Shown here one piece after another: positions 26,015 through 35,036 of a stretch of DNA of 64,000 nucleotides. Below the pieces are notes generated by a model. That model made no database searches and was not told where the DNA came from. It was given only the letters and a program-made list of their open reading frames with translations. The first letter of the stretch is position 1. The number at the start of each line of letters is the position of its first letter. A program made the position numbers and the translations under genes. The DNA comes from Burkholderia savannae (GTDB lineage Bacteria; Pseudomonadota; Gammaproteobacteria; Burkholderiales; Burkholderiaceae). Location: positions 2,760,255 through 2,824,254 of the forward strand of contig NZ_CP013418.1 in assembly GCF_001524445.2 (NCBI RefSeq), given 5' to 3'.

Positions 26015-27046
26015 TCATTCGGAGATGTAGCCCTCCGCCAGGAAACCGAGCTGCTTCGCCTTGTTCGCGCTCGTCTTGATGTGGCTGCTATTCATCTTCT
26101 TGTTGATCGACGTGAACAGCTGATAGACCGCATGTTCGTCGAGCTGTAGTTCCTCGGCGACGTGGCGCGCGTTGCCGCCCCGGCCGACGAGCCGCAACGC
26201 GACGAGTTCGCGACGGCTCAGCGACATTTCTCGGGCAAGCATCTGGCGCTGCGCCGTGACTTTCCATTCGAGCATCTCGGTCGCTAGTCCGCGCAGCGTT
26301 CGCCGGTTGCGCCAGATGATTTCTTCGCCTTGCGCGGGCGGCAGCGACGAACTGACGTGCAACAAACCGATCGTGTCGTCGTCGCGGCGGTGTGCAGGAA
26401 AGAACACGTTGCTGGCCAGGCCGAGCAATTGCGTCTGCTGATTCAGCCAATGATCGGACGGCAGCGTTGCGAGCGTTGACGCACGCAGCGGGCGCGTGTC
26501 GTTGCGTGCATGCGCGATGGCGGGATCGTTCAAATACCAATGGCGATGCACATAACGGTGTGCCCAAACGGGCGTTCCGCCGATTAATAATTCATGGTTC
26601 TTCAAGTTTCCGGTTTTCTCGTCGATTCTGAAGTAATGGTAAAAACAGTTTGTTGCACCACATTCGGCGGCTGTGTTGCGCATTACAGTCAGTAAGCCGC
26701 TTTCGCTGACGCATTCAGACGCGAATTCGGGTTGAATCGCCTTGTATTCGGTGGATTCCACGGTGTTTTCGGGAACGCCAACTACTGCTCGATATAGACT
26801 TTCGAGCTCCACCGAATAAGGATCGTGTTCGATGAACGACGTAACGGTCGCGCCGTCGAATAAATCCAGACGTTGCACGAACGATGGCTGGCGCGGCGCC
26901 GCGTGGTGTCGCTCGAGCAAGTATCCTTGGGCCGCGTCGCCACATATCCTGAGCGATATCTGTTTGTCGCCGACAACGCCGTTGCGTTCCTGGGTGACGT
27001 CCATTCGCGCGTGTTCGATAGGAAATACGGTGCGATTTCGAGCCAT
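26015..27046 (-). CDS. LuxR-type quorum-sensing-like regulator (no synthase gene in window)
   Basis: A regulator of up to 343 residues, convergent with the halogenase operon. An autoinducer-binding domain is visible around residues 110-250: NCFYHYFRI, then VWAHRYVHRHWYLNDPAIAH, which keeps the aromatic residues and the Asp-Pro of the acyl-homoserine-lactone pocket. The C-terminal LuxR helix-turn-helix is LSRRELVALRLVGRGGNARHVA, followed by HAVYQLFTSINKKMNSS. About 95 N-terminal residues have no counterpart in usual 240-residue LuxR proteins; the true start may be internal. The gene is more AT-rich than its neighbours. No LuxI-type synthase is in the window, so it may respond to a signal made elsewhere or to the cluster product. 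Confidence 0.82.
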   Translation of the reverse strand: MARNRTVFPIEHARMDVTQERNGVVGDKQISLRICGDAAQGYLLERHHAAPRQPSFVQRLDLFDGATVTSFIEHDPYSVELESLYRAVVGVPENTVESTEYKAIQPEFASECVSESGLLTVMRNTAAECGATNCFYHYFRIDEKTGNLKNHELLIGGTPVWAHRYVHRHWYLNDPAIAHARNDTRPLRASTLATLPSDHWLNQQTQLLGLASNVFFPAHRRDDDTIGLLHVSSSLPPAQGEEIIWRNRRTLRGLATEMLEWKVTAQRQMLAREMSLSRRELVALRLVGRGGNARHVAEELQLDEHAVYQLFTSINKKMNSSHIKTSANKAKQLGFLAEGYISE

Positions 27047-27797
27047 ACGCGCCAGGCCGTGCTTCGAGGATTCCGAACTTCATGACGATTCGCCGCGACC
27101 TACCGGAGCGCCGAGCTGATGGCGACGGGCGCGACGGGAAATTGCTCGCGGTGTGCGGGGTCGGAGGCATATGCCGAATTATGTCCTTTAACTTACTGCG
27201 ACTATAGATTGGTTGGCAATACAAACTTTTAATTACTTGTATCGCTCTGAATGAGTAATTTGAGATTTGTAAATTTAGTTTTTTGGTGACCAATAAACTC
27301 GATGGAAATCGAATCGGAAAATTCCTAGATCACCATTCGATCCGCAGATGCACATCGAGATTCGACGAGGCGATTCTTCCGGCGATGCGTGCGGTTCCCG
27401 TCTCGGCGTGAATGGATGGTTGTGCACTCAATCATCGACGGACGAGTCCCTATCGTCTCTCTGGCGACACGATCCCCATATGTGCTGGCACGCGACTTCG
27501 CCGGCCATGCGTTCCGATGGCGTGAGCTCGAACGGCGTTGGCTGCCGTCATCGAGATGCGCCAGCGCGATGGATGTCGAGTAACGAGCGGTTCGCAACGT
27601 TTGTCTCGCTGGTTGGTTTATGCGAAGCCAGGCGGATATGCCGCCGACGGCGCGCCGAATGTCGAGCGCGGCCGGATGGGCCGCGCGTGCGCGCAAGCGC
27701 TCGGACGAGGACGCCCGCATCCACCTGGTGGGCGGATGCGGCGGTCGGAAGAGGCGGGGCGAGGGGTGTTCGGCCGCCGCCGGGTGGTCGAATGTCT
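27047..27797. other. AT-rich intergenic region upstream of the LuxR-type gene
   Basis: About 750 bases between the LuxR-type gene and the AraC gene. The 27160-27330 part is strongly AT-rich and contains a perfect palindrome TTGGT-G-ACCAA (27283-27293) and ATTG-GTTGG-CAAT at about 27208-27220. These could be regulator sites. Frames in the remainder have no recognisable domain. Confidence 0.4.
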
Positions 27798-28652
27798 TTA
27801 GTGGTCTGCCTGGTGCTGCGAGCGCCGGCCGCGGACCGCGGAAATCCACGAACCCGGCGTGATGCCGTAAGTGCTCTTGAAGTGCCGCGACATATGGCTT
27901 TGATCGGAGAAGCCCGCGTCGGTGGACGAGGTCGACAGCGATTCGCCTTCCATCAACAGTTTGCGCACGAGATTGAGCTGCCGTTGAGTGCGAAAGCGGC
28001 TCGGGCTCGTGCCGAACAGCGTGCGGAACTGGCGGGCGATTGTCCAGCGGTCGAGCCCCGAGGCGTGTTCGAGCGCGTCCATCGAGATCGCCGTGTGCGG
28101 GCGGGACGCGATGATATCGCGTATGCGCGTCAATTCGGCCACGGCGAGCGTGCCGGTCTTGGGCGCGCCGCGGTTCGCGGCGGCGGCCGTCAGCAGGTTC
28201 GCGACGGCGACGGCGATGTCGAAGCGGGACAGGTTGTCGATTTCCTCGTCCAGGTTCCAGACGCCGGCTGCGAGTCCTTCGGCGACGGCGGGCGCCTGAA
28301 CGATCGGTGAGCGGACGAACGGAAGCATGCGTCCGCCAAGGGCTTCCTGGACGAGCGCGGGGTCAACGTAGACGATCCGGTAGCCGAAGCCTTCGTCGGT
28401 TCCCGCGCGGCCGTCGTGCAGTTCGTCCGGGTGAAGGATATGGCACTGCCCCGGCAGGCAGTGGTGGGTTTCGCCGAGATAGCGGAAGGTCTGCACGCCC
28501 GAGAGCGTGATGCCGATCGCGTACGTGTCGTGACGATGGGGCGTGAACGCGTGATCGAGGAAGTGCGCCTCTGCGCGCTCGATGCCCGTGGCGCCGGAGC
28601 CGATCCGAATGTGGTTCCTGTCGGGCGCGGTGTCGCGTGCACAATCGTTCAA
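27798..28652 (-). CDS. AraC-family regulator of the adjacent LysE-type exporter
   Basis: A 284-residue regulator. I chose the TTG start at 28652 because GGAGG lies five bases upstream. The longer ATG frame (to 28724) would overlap the divergent exporter gene. The N-terminal cupin-like sensor has AHFLDHAFTPHRHDTYAIG and HILHPDELHDG. The C-terminal pair of helix-turn-helix motifs is ISMDALEHASGLDRWTIARQF and SSTDAGFSDQSHMSRHFKSTYG. AraC/LysE divergent pairs usually form a ligand-induced export system, so its ligand is probably an amino acid. Confidence 0.87.
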   Translation of the reverse strand: MNDCARDTAPDRNHIRIGSGATGIERAEAHFLDHAFTPHRHDTYAIGITLSGVQTFRYLGETHHCLPGQCHILHPDELHDGRAGTDEGFGYRIVYVDPALVQEALGGRMLPFVRSPIVQAPAVAEGLAAGVWNLDEEIDNLSRFDIAVAVANLLTAAAANRGAPKTGTLAVAELTRIRDIIASRPHTAISMDALEHASGLDRWTIARQFRTLFGTSPSRFRTQRQLNLVRKLLMEGESLSTSSTDAGFSDQSHMSRHFKSTYGITPGSWISAVRGRRSQHQADH

Positions 28653-28712
28653 GACAGCCTCCGTGGCGCTTCCATAAGCTACCTGTTCAAAAAATGGTGC
28701 ATTGGAGCCTCG

Positions 28713-29339
28713 ATGGTAAACCAAGTCGATCTAGTTTCGGATATGTTGCGCTCACTTCTGGCCCTGCTCCTTGCGGCGACCGTGGTGATGGGCAGCCCCG
28801 GGCCGTCGACGGTCAGTGCGACGGCGATGGGCGCGTCCTACGGGGTGCGCAGGTCGCTCAAATATGCTTGGGGCCTCATTGCCGGCACGGTCGCCGTGCT
28901 GCTTCTCGTGTCGACGGGCGTGACGGCTTTCGTGATGTCGATGCCGAACGGCGCGAGGATGCTCAACATCATTTCCGCTGTCTACATTCTCTATCTTGCG
29001 TACAAGATTGCGACTGCGCCACCGCTCGACGCGCGCAAAGGAGACGTCTCGTCTCCCGCGTTCAAGGGCGGCTTCCTTTTGGCCGTCGCCAATCCGAAGG
29101 CGTACATCGCGATCGGCGCGGTGTTTGCAGGGACGACGCTCGTTGCCAGCAACTATGGCCTGGATGCTGCCGCCAAAATTGCCCTGCTGAGCGTGATGAT
29201 CATCGTTATCCATCTCGGCTGGCTGCTGGCAGGCGTGTCGTTGTCCCGTTTCCTGCACGATCCGGTTGCGTCCCGCATCATCAATGTTTCCTTGGCGGCG
29301 ATATTGGTGCTTGTTTCGCTGATTGCGCTATTCGAATGA
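28713..29339 (+). CDS. LysE/RhtB-family amino-acid exporter
   Basis: A 208-residue membrane protein with about six hydrophobic segments, starting at ATG 28713 behind GGAG. TVVMGSPGPSTVSATAMGASYG and LAVANPKAYIAIGAVF are the LysE-family loops. It is divergent from the AraC gene, with 60 bases between the two chosen starts, where both promoters must lie. This is the second LysE-type exporter within 3.5 kb of the first (25336-25938), but the sequences are clearly different. Confidence 0.88.
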   Translation: MVNQVDLVSDMLRSLLALLLAATVVMGSPGPSTVSATAMGASYGVRRSLKYAWGLIAGTVAVLLLVSTGVTAFVMSMPNGARMLNIISAVYILYLAYKIATAPPLDARKGDVSSPAFKGGFLLAVANPKAYIAIGAVFAGTTLVASNYGLDAAAKIALLSVMIIVIHLGWLLAGVSLSRFLHDPVASRIINVSLAAILVLVSLIALFE

Positions 29340-29579
29340 AGTAATTGCCTTGGGGGCGTTATCGATTGCGGCTCTTCGTTTTCGTCTCGGCTCGGTTGGA
29401 GCGGCCGATTCGGCGTTGGAGCCGATCCGCTGTTCGCCGTCGGCGGTATGAGATTTGCGCCGTCGGCGCGTGCATTCGATCAGGCGGCCCGTTGGCATCG
29501 GAAGGGTGCGGGCGCTATCGCGATGCGATGCCGATGCCCGTCGGCTTGGGCATCGGTGCGGAGCGTCTTCGGCCGTGCA

Positions 29580-29990
29580 TCAGCGTGCGGCGCGCGGGTG
29601 TTTTTCCATTCGTTGCAACGAGATGCCTAGCGTGCGCAACAATTCCCATCCACCGGTTTTGCTATATGCGACGCCGAATTCTCGCTCGATCAACATGCAT
29701 ACTCGCGCGACCGTCCACTGCGGGCTCGTGAAACCCGCCGCGAGCGCGCCGTCGTCGAGCATGGCGCGAAGTACCGCGCATTTTGCGGAAGTCAATCGCC
29801 TTGGCCGTCCCAGCGGCTTTGCGACATGCAACTCGCGTTGCGCAAGCCGTCTCGCCCATCTGCACACCGACTGCCGCGACACGACCAGCGTTCGCGCAAC
29901 GTCGGCCTGAGACATGCCCATCTCGAGCAAGTCGAGACCCTTCATGCGCCGTTCGGCGACCGACGATCCTCTATCTTGCTTCGTGCCCAT
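29580..29990 (-). CDS. IS630-type helix-turn-helix protein (transposase N-terminus, orphan)
   Basis: A 136-residue protein with two DNA-binding parts: MKGLDLLEMGMSQADVARTLVVSRQSVCRWARRL, then the PRRLT... and WTVARVCMLIEREFGVAYSKTGGWELLRTLG winged-helix unit. This is the N-terminal half of IS630-family transposases. The DDE catalytic domain that should follow is missing on both strands. It is therefore either a truncated transposase or a domesticated DNA-binding protein. It marks the right edge of the accessory stretch. No terminal inverted repeats were identified. Confidence 0.72.
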   Translation of the reverse strand: MGTKQDRGSSVAERRMKGLDLLEMGMSQADVARTLVVSRQSVCRWARRLAQRELHVAKPLGRPRRLTSAKCAVLRAMLDDGALAAGFTSPQWTVARVCMLIEREFGVAYSKTGGWELLRTLGISLQRMEKHPRAAR

Positions 29991-30241
29991 ATGCTTTCAC
30001 CATTTAAAAGTCATCGTTGATGAAATGGAGTACTAAATAATTAAAAAATCAGTGAAAGGTCGATGAAAATAACATTAGAATGTCGATGAGACAGCTAGTG
30101 AAAAAATCCTGCCGAATCCGAGCCGCTGCCATGAAAACATGGCCGTAATGCCTCGGTGCGAGTGAGATGCACGCCCGCTACGGCGCCCGTGCATGGAAGA
30201 GGCGAACGCCCGCGTTGCGGCGGCAAATGGAGAGGGTCAAG
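29991..30241. other. Intergenic, AT-rich promoter region
   Basis: Bases 30000-30110 are markedly AT-rich and probably carry the promoter of the hydroxy-acid dehydrogenase gene. GGAGAGGG at 30229-30236 is its ribosome site. No gene is seen. Confidence 0.4.
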
Positions 30242-31480
30242 ATGAGCGACGTCGGAAAGGCATGGAACATCGATGATTTGAGAAAAATGGCGCAAAAACG
30301 GGTGCCGAAGTATTTCTTCGATTATCTGGACGGCGGTGCGAACAGCGAAACCACGATGCGCGCGAATGAAAGCGATTTCGCACGCTGGCGGTTGCGTCAG
30401 AAGGTGTTGACCGGGGCGCAGAGCAGTGCGGCGGGTTTGAACGCGACGTACCTCGGCGCCGAACATCGGCTTCCGATCCTGCTCGGGCCGGTGGGATTCG
30501 CAGGCATGTATTGGCCGCAAGGGGAAATCGCGGCGGGGCGTGCGGCCGACGAGGCGGGCATTGGTCAGTGCTTGTCGACGTTTTCGATCTGTTCGCTCGA
30601 AGATGTCGCCGCGGCGCGGTTCGGTCCGCTGTATTTCCAGCTCTACATGTTCCGCAATCGCGATCTGACCGAGGACATTCTCGCGCGTTGCCGGCAGACG
30701 AACGTAGACGTTGTCTTCCTGACGGTCGACACGTGCTACATCCCGATTCGCGAACGTGATGCGCGCAACGGTTTTCGCGCCGATACGCGTTTGTCGGCGC
30801 GAGGTGTGTGGTCGATGCTCAAGCACCCAGGCTGGTGCGTCGGCGCGCTGTCCAACGGAATGCCGAAAATCGGCAACGTCTTGCGCTATCCGGATCTCGG
30901 CGCATCGTTGCTCGAGCAGTCCGCGGCGGTCGGCCGGATGATCGACTCGCGTTTGTCTTGGGCCGACGTCAAGTGGTTGCGCGCGCGCTGGCCCGGCAAG
31001 ATCGTCATCAAGGGCATTCTCGATCCCGACGATGCGCGGCGCGCGGTCGACGAAGGCGTCGACGGCATTCTGATTTCGAATCACGGCGGACGGCAACTCG
31101 ATCCGGCGCCCTCGGCGATGGATGTGCTGCCGGAGATCGCCGACGCGGTCGGCAAGCGGACCGAGATTCTGATGGACGGCGGCGTGCGCCGCGGCGCGGA
31201 CGTGATCAAGGCGCTGGCGCTCGGGGCGAGCGCGGTCTCGATCGGGCGCGCGTATGTCTACGGCCTCGGCGCGGCGGGCGGGAAGGGCGTCGAGCGGTGC
31301 CTCGAACTGTTGAAGAGTGAGATGCTGCCCGCGCTCAACATGATGGGCTTCGAATCGATTGCGGAACTCAGGGCGGCGGGCAAGTCGGCGTTGCGGATGG
31401 CGGGGGCGGTCCATCGTGCGGTGACTGCGGTTGCAAAACCGGAGGAAGCATCGCGCAAGCTGATGGAGCGTGCGCTGTAA
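30242..31480 (+). CDS. FMN-dependent alpha-hydroxy-acid dehydrogenase (L-lactate dehydrogenase/mandelate dehydrogenase family)
   Basis: A 412-residue TIM-barrel flavoprotein that oxidises an L-2-hydroxy acid to the 2-oxo acid. The family N-terminus RVPKYFFDYLDGGANSETT and the active-site signature ISNHGGRQLDPAPS with catalytic His and Arg near residues 281-284 are complete. ILMDGGVRRGADVIKALALGA binds the FMN phosphate. A hydrophobic loop after residue 180 (SARGVWSMLKHPGW) corresponds to the membrane-association segment of lactate and mandelate dehydrogenases, so electrons probably go to the quinone pool. Substrate cannot be decided. ATG 30242 was chosen for its good ribosome site. Confidence 0.9.
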   Translation: MSDVGKAWNIDDLRKMAQKRVPKYFFDYLDGGANSETTMRANESDFARWRLRQKVLTGAQSSAAGLNATYLGAEHRLPILLGPVGFAGMYWPQGEIAAGRAADEAGIGQCLSTFSICSLEDVAAARFGPLYFQLYMFRNRDLTEDILARCRQTNVDVVFLTVDTCYIPIRERDARNGFRADTRLSARGVWSMLKHPGWCVGALSNGMPKIGNVLRYPDLGASLLEQSAAVGRMIDSRLSWADVKWLRARWPGKIVIKGILDPDDARRAVDEGVDGILISNHGGRQLDPAPSAMDVLPEIADAVGKRTEILMDGGVRRGADVIKALALGASAVSIGRAYVYGLGAAGGKGVERCLELLKSEMLPALNMMGFESIAELRAAGKSALRMAGAVHRAVTAVAKPEEASRKLMERAL

Positions 31481-31542
31481 GGCGCCGACAGTCATTGACG
31501 CACGCCGCCGCAACCGGTAACCGACGGCGCGCGGCGCGCCGG

Positions 31543-31998
31543 CTATTTGCAGACGTCGACCCACTCTGCTTCGACGAGTTCGGCCAGCCGGACCGGATCG
31601 ATGCGCAGCGCGGCGTGCGTCGAGCCGGCGGCCGGCACGACGAAATCGTACGATTTCAACATCACGTCGCAATAAACGGGCAACGGCGTCGAGAGTCCGA
31701 ACGGACATACGCCGCCCACCGGATGGCCGGTGACGGCGACCGTTTCGTCCGCGGAGAGCATTTTCGCCTTGCCGCCCAGCGCGGTTTTGACTTTCTGGTT
31801 GTCGAGACGGGAATCGCCGCAGGATACGAGCAGCAAATGGGTGTCGCCGACCTTCATCGCGAGCGTCTTGGCGATCTGCGCGGGCTTGATGTCCCAGGCT
31901 GCCGACAACGTCAACGTGGAACTGCTTTCGTTCAAGGGAATGACGTCGATGTCCGGCGCCTTTTCCGCCAGAAACCGGCGAACCGATTCAACACTCAT
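31543..31998 (-). CDS. YbaK/EbsC-type aminoacyl-tRNA deacylase
   Basis: A 151-residue single-domain protein. SVESVRRFLAEKAPDIDVI, QIAKTLAMKVGDTHLLLVSCGDSRLDNQKV and the active-site strand TGHPVGGVCPFGL identify the YbaK/ProX editing family. These enzymes hydrolyse mischarged tRNA such as Cys-tRNA(Pro) or Ala-tRNA(Pro). The lysine in AKTLAMK corresponds to the family's substrate-binding lysine. Stand-alone gene convergent with the flavoprotein gene. Confidence 0.9.
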   Translation of the reverse strand: MSVESVRRFLAEKAPDIDVIPLNESSSTLTLSAAWDIKPAQIAKTLAMKVGDTHLLLVSCGDSRLDNQKVKTALGGKAKMLSADETVAVTGHPVGGVCPFGLSTPLPVYCDVMLKSYDFVVPAAGSTHAALRIDPVRLAELVEAEWVDVCK

Positions 31999-32253
31999 AT
32001 TCTTTGCACTCCTTGCGGCCGACTTGTCTGTCTTCGCATGATCGGCGGGAGAAAAGGCTGGCTCGGCAGCCTTTGCGCTCGCATTGTTGGTGAACGCTCG
32101 GAACGGATAAGCTATCGCCCGTGGGGCAGAATGTATTGAACGATTGTGCAGTGACCGTTGCGGCCGTTCGCCGAGCCGGCCGAGCGGTCATGCATCGCAC
32201 GACGCGCGAAAACGCAACTGGCGCTGTGGAGCGCGCCGCCGGCAAGCTCGCGC

Positions 32254-32967
32254 TCATGCGTCACGCGTCGCGACCCACGCACCCCAGAACAGGCTCGCGA
32301 AAAAACGTACCGGCTCGCGGAACCCCGCAGCGTCGAGCAGCGCATGCACGGCGTCCTCGGACGCGGGCGGATCGGCGCCGCGCAGGATCGTCGCGAGCTT
32401 TTGCGTGACTTCGTCGGGCGATGCCCCATGCATCCGCCAGCGCTGCGCCCACGCGCACAGCAGGCGCGGATGCTCGGCATAGCGACGGTAGTTGCCCGCG
32501 ACGACGAGCGGCGCGCCGGGCTTCAGGCGCCGCGCGATCGAGCCGAGCAGCGCGGCCTTAGCGTCGTCGCCGGGCACGTGGTGCAGCACGCCGATCAGCG
32601 TCGCGCCGTCGAAGCGCGCGTCGGCGGGCAGATCGTCGACGTAGCCGTGATGTAGCCGCGCGCGCGCGTCGAGGCCGGCCGCCGCGAGGTTCGCGCTCGC
32701 GAGCTCGAGCATCGGCCGCGACGGATCGACAGCGGTGAAGCGCCAGGCGGGCTCCAGGGCCGCGAGCGCGACGATTTCGCGCGCGGTGCCGCCCGCGCCC
32801 GCGACGAGGATCTGCGCGGCGCCCGCTTCCGATGCGACCGACGATGCGAGCATGCATGCGGCGAGATCGTGGCACGCGTCGTAGCCCGCGAGCGCGATGC
32901 GGCTTTGCTCCGCGTATTCGGCGGCGCGCGACGGATCGAATTTGGCTGCGCCGGATGGCGTGGACAT
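32254..32967 (-). CDS. SAM-dependent class I methyltransferase
   Basis: A 237-residue protein starting at 32967 behind AGGAG. Motif I is ILVAGAGGTAREIV, followed by an acidic residue at the end of strand 2 (FTAVDPSRPMLELA). GATLIGVLHHVPGDD is motif IV of the class I Rossmann methyltransferases, and RRLKPGAPLVVAG is the post-motif. It resembles UbiE/Methyltransf_25 proteins. The methyl acceptor is unknown, and neighbours give no clue. Confidence 0.85.
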   Translation of the reverse strand: MSTPSGAAKFDPSRAAEYAEQSRIALAGYDACHDLAACMLASSVASEAGAAQILVAGAGGTAREIVALAALEPAWRFTAVDPSRPMLELASANLAAAGLDARARLHHGYVDDLPADARFDGATLIGVLHHVPGDDAKAALLGSIARRLKPGAPLVVAGNYRRYAEHPRLLCAWAQRWRMHGASPDEVTQKLATILRGADPPASEDAVHALLDAAGFREPVRFFASLFWGAWVATRDA

Positions 32968-33240
32968 GACGTCGGACTCCTGAAGAATCGCGCGCGCGGG
33001 ATCGTACGCGAAACCGCAGCGTAGGCGCCGACGCTGTGCGCAACAAGACAAGCGGCGATCATGGTATCGCGGCTACCGGCCATTTTCGGGGTCGCTTCAC
33101 GTTTAAAACCCCGCGTCGACGCTCGCATCGCAACGCGAATCGGCGCATACTGATTGCCCCTCTTCGTCGGGCCACGCGTGTCATGCATGCACGCCGCAAG
33201 CGGCGCATCGTCATGCCTCTGAACGCAGGAGGATCGCATC

Positions 33241-34884
33241 ATGTCCGAATGTCCTCACGATCCATATGCGCGGCACTATTCGCACTGCCTGCCTTTCGGC
33301 GCACAGCCGTGCGGCGCCGCGGGCGCGACCACGCGCACGCACTTCCGCGTCTGGGCGCCCGCGCATGCGAGCGCGACGCTCGCGCTCGAAACCGCGGGCG
33401 GCCCGCATGAACTTCAGATGGCGCCCGCGGGCGACGGCTGGTTCGAGGCTTTTGCCGATTGCGGCGCGCACACACGCTATCGCTACCGGCTCGACGATGC
33501 GCTGACGATTCCCGATCCCGCATCGCGCTCGCAGCCGGAAGGCATCGAAGGGCCGAGCGAAGTGGTCGACCCGCGTGCGTTCACCTGGCGCCATACGTTC
33601 TGGCGGGGCCGGCCGTGGGAGGAGATCGCGCTTTACGCGATCCAGCCCGGCGCGGCGGGCGGCTACGACGGCATTCGCCGGCGCTTGCCGCAACTTGCGC
33701 AGCTCGGCATTACGGCGCTCGAATTGCTCGCGGCGCCGCATGCGCGCGACGACAGCCTGCCGTTTGTGCCGCTCGCCGACTACGGCGGCCCCGACGCGCT
33801 GAAGCAACTGATCGACGAAGCGCACGGCTTCGGCCTCGCGGTGCTGCTCGATCTCGACTACGCGCGCTTCGGCTGCGGCACGGACGAGATGCGGCGCTAC
33901 GCGCAACCGTTCTTCCACACGCGCGACGATCCGCTGCAAGCGCCGCCGCTCGCGCTCGATCATCCGCAGGTCTGCGAGTTCTTCTGCGACAACGCGCTGT
34001 ACTGGCTCGAAGAGTACCGATGCGACGGGTTGCGGATTCGCGAGGCGGACCGCATCGACAGCACGTGGTTGCGCGAGATCGCGGATCGCGTGCACGCGGT
34101 GATGCCGACCGATCGGATCGTGCATCTCGTGCTCGGCAGCGAGCGGCATCCGTCGCATCTCGCCGACACGCATTTCGACGCGCAATGGAACGGCTGCGGC
34201 GAACGCGCGCTGTACCGGCTCACGGGCCGCCGCGACCGCGCGCGCGGCGACGGCGTGTCGACCCATCAGTCGATTCACGCGCTCGCGCGCGCATTGACCG
34301 CGGACGGCGCGGTGTTCCAGCGCGCGCAACCGATCGGCGACGGCGGGATGGCCGACGTCGGGCTGTCGCTGACGTCGCTCGTGCTGTCCGACGGCGTGGT
34401 GCGCGATGCGCGCGAGGCGGATCTCGCGGCGCTCGCGCTGTCGTTGCTGACGCCGCAGATTCCGCTGATCTTCGACGAAGCCGCGGGCGATCCGTCGCGT
34501 CGGCATTTCCTGCAGTCGGCGCTCGCGGTGCGCGCGAAGCTGATCGCGCCGCGCCTGCTCGACGTGCGCCCGCGCAGTGCCGACATGCTGAGGACCAACG
34601 ACGGCGTCGAAGCCGATGCGCTCGTTGCCGCATGGCGGCTTGGCGACGGCGAGACGCTCAGCATCGCGCTGAACCTGTCGCCGCAGCCGTTGCCGTTCTA
34701 TGGCGCGCCGGACGGAATGATCGTGTTCGAGACGCCGGCGCGCGCGCGGGATCGCGTCGACGAAGGCGAGCTGCCGCCGTACGCGCTCGTAGCGTGGCTG
34801 ACGGGCGACGTCAATCAGTACGCGCTGACGCACGATGCGCGTCGCTACGCGGATGTCGCGCCGCGCCCGTTGGGCGGTGTTTGA
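33241..34884 (+). CDS. Malto-oligosyltrehalose trehalohydrolase-like protein, probably catalytically inactive
   Basis: A 547-residue protein with the domain order of TreZ (GH13): an N-terminal E-set domain (THFRVWAPAHASATL), a barrel (IRRRLPQLAQLGITALEL... GFGLAVLLDLDY... ALYWLEEYRCDGLRI) and a C-terminal beta domain. The catalytic positions are altered. The usual DGLRLDAVHAI reads DGLRIREADRI (nucleophile Asp replaced by Arg, near residue 266). The glutamate region HLVLEND reads HLVLGSER. QWNDDxHH reads QWNGCGER, and the NHDQ motif is absent. It is therefore unlikely to hydrolyse maltooligosyl trehalose; it may bind carbohydrate or have another role. No treY or treS lies next to it. Length and frame are intact, so it is not simply a decayed gene. 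Confidence 0.8.
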   Translation: MSECPHDPYARHYSHCLPFGAQPCGAAGATTRTHFRVWAPAHASATLALETAGGPHELQMAPAGDGWFEAFADCGAHTRYRYRLDDALTIPDPASRSQPEGIEGPSEVVDPRAFTWRHTFWRGRPWEEIALYAIQPGAAGGYDGIRRRLPQLAQLGITALELLAAPHARDDSLPFVPLADYGGPDALKQLIDEAHGFGLAVLLDLDYARFGCGTDEMRRYAQPFFHTRDDPLQAPPLALDHPQVCEFFCDNALYWLEEYRCDGLRIREADRIDSTWLREIADRVHAVMPTDRIVHLVLGSERHPSHLADTHFDAQWNGCGERALYRLTGRRDRARGDGVSTHQSIHALARALTADGAVFQRAQPIGDGGMADVGLSLTSLVLSDGVVRDAREADLAALALSLLTPQIPLIFDEAAGDPSRRHFLQSALAVRAKLIAPRLLDVRPRSADMLRTNDGVEADALVAAWRLGDGETLSIALNLSPQPLPFYGAPDGMIVFETPARARDRVDEGELPPYALVAWLTGDVNQYALTHDARRYADVAPRPLGGV

Positions 34885-35036
34885 ACGGGTGAAAGCGCCC
34901 GGCGTGGCGTCGCGCCGGCCGAGCCGGCGGCGCCTGCGCCGTTTCTTCCGATCAGGACGCCTGAACGAACGCGGGCCGAAGGCGGCGTGCGCGTGACGAG
35001 GCGACAGGCGCGTGGCGTCCGTTGCCGGATCGCTTC

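Noticed and set aside
27348..28310. A 320-residue plus-strand frame across the LuxR-AraC gap
   Set aside because: Its second half is antisense to the AraC gene and the first half has no recognisable domain.
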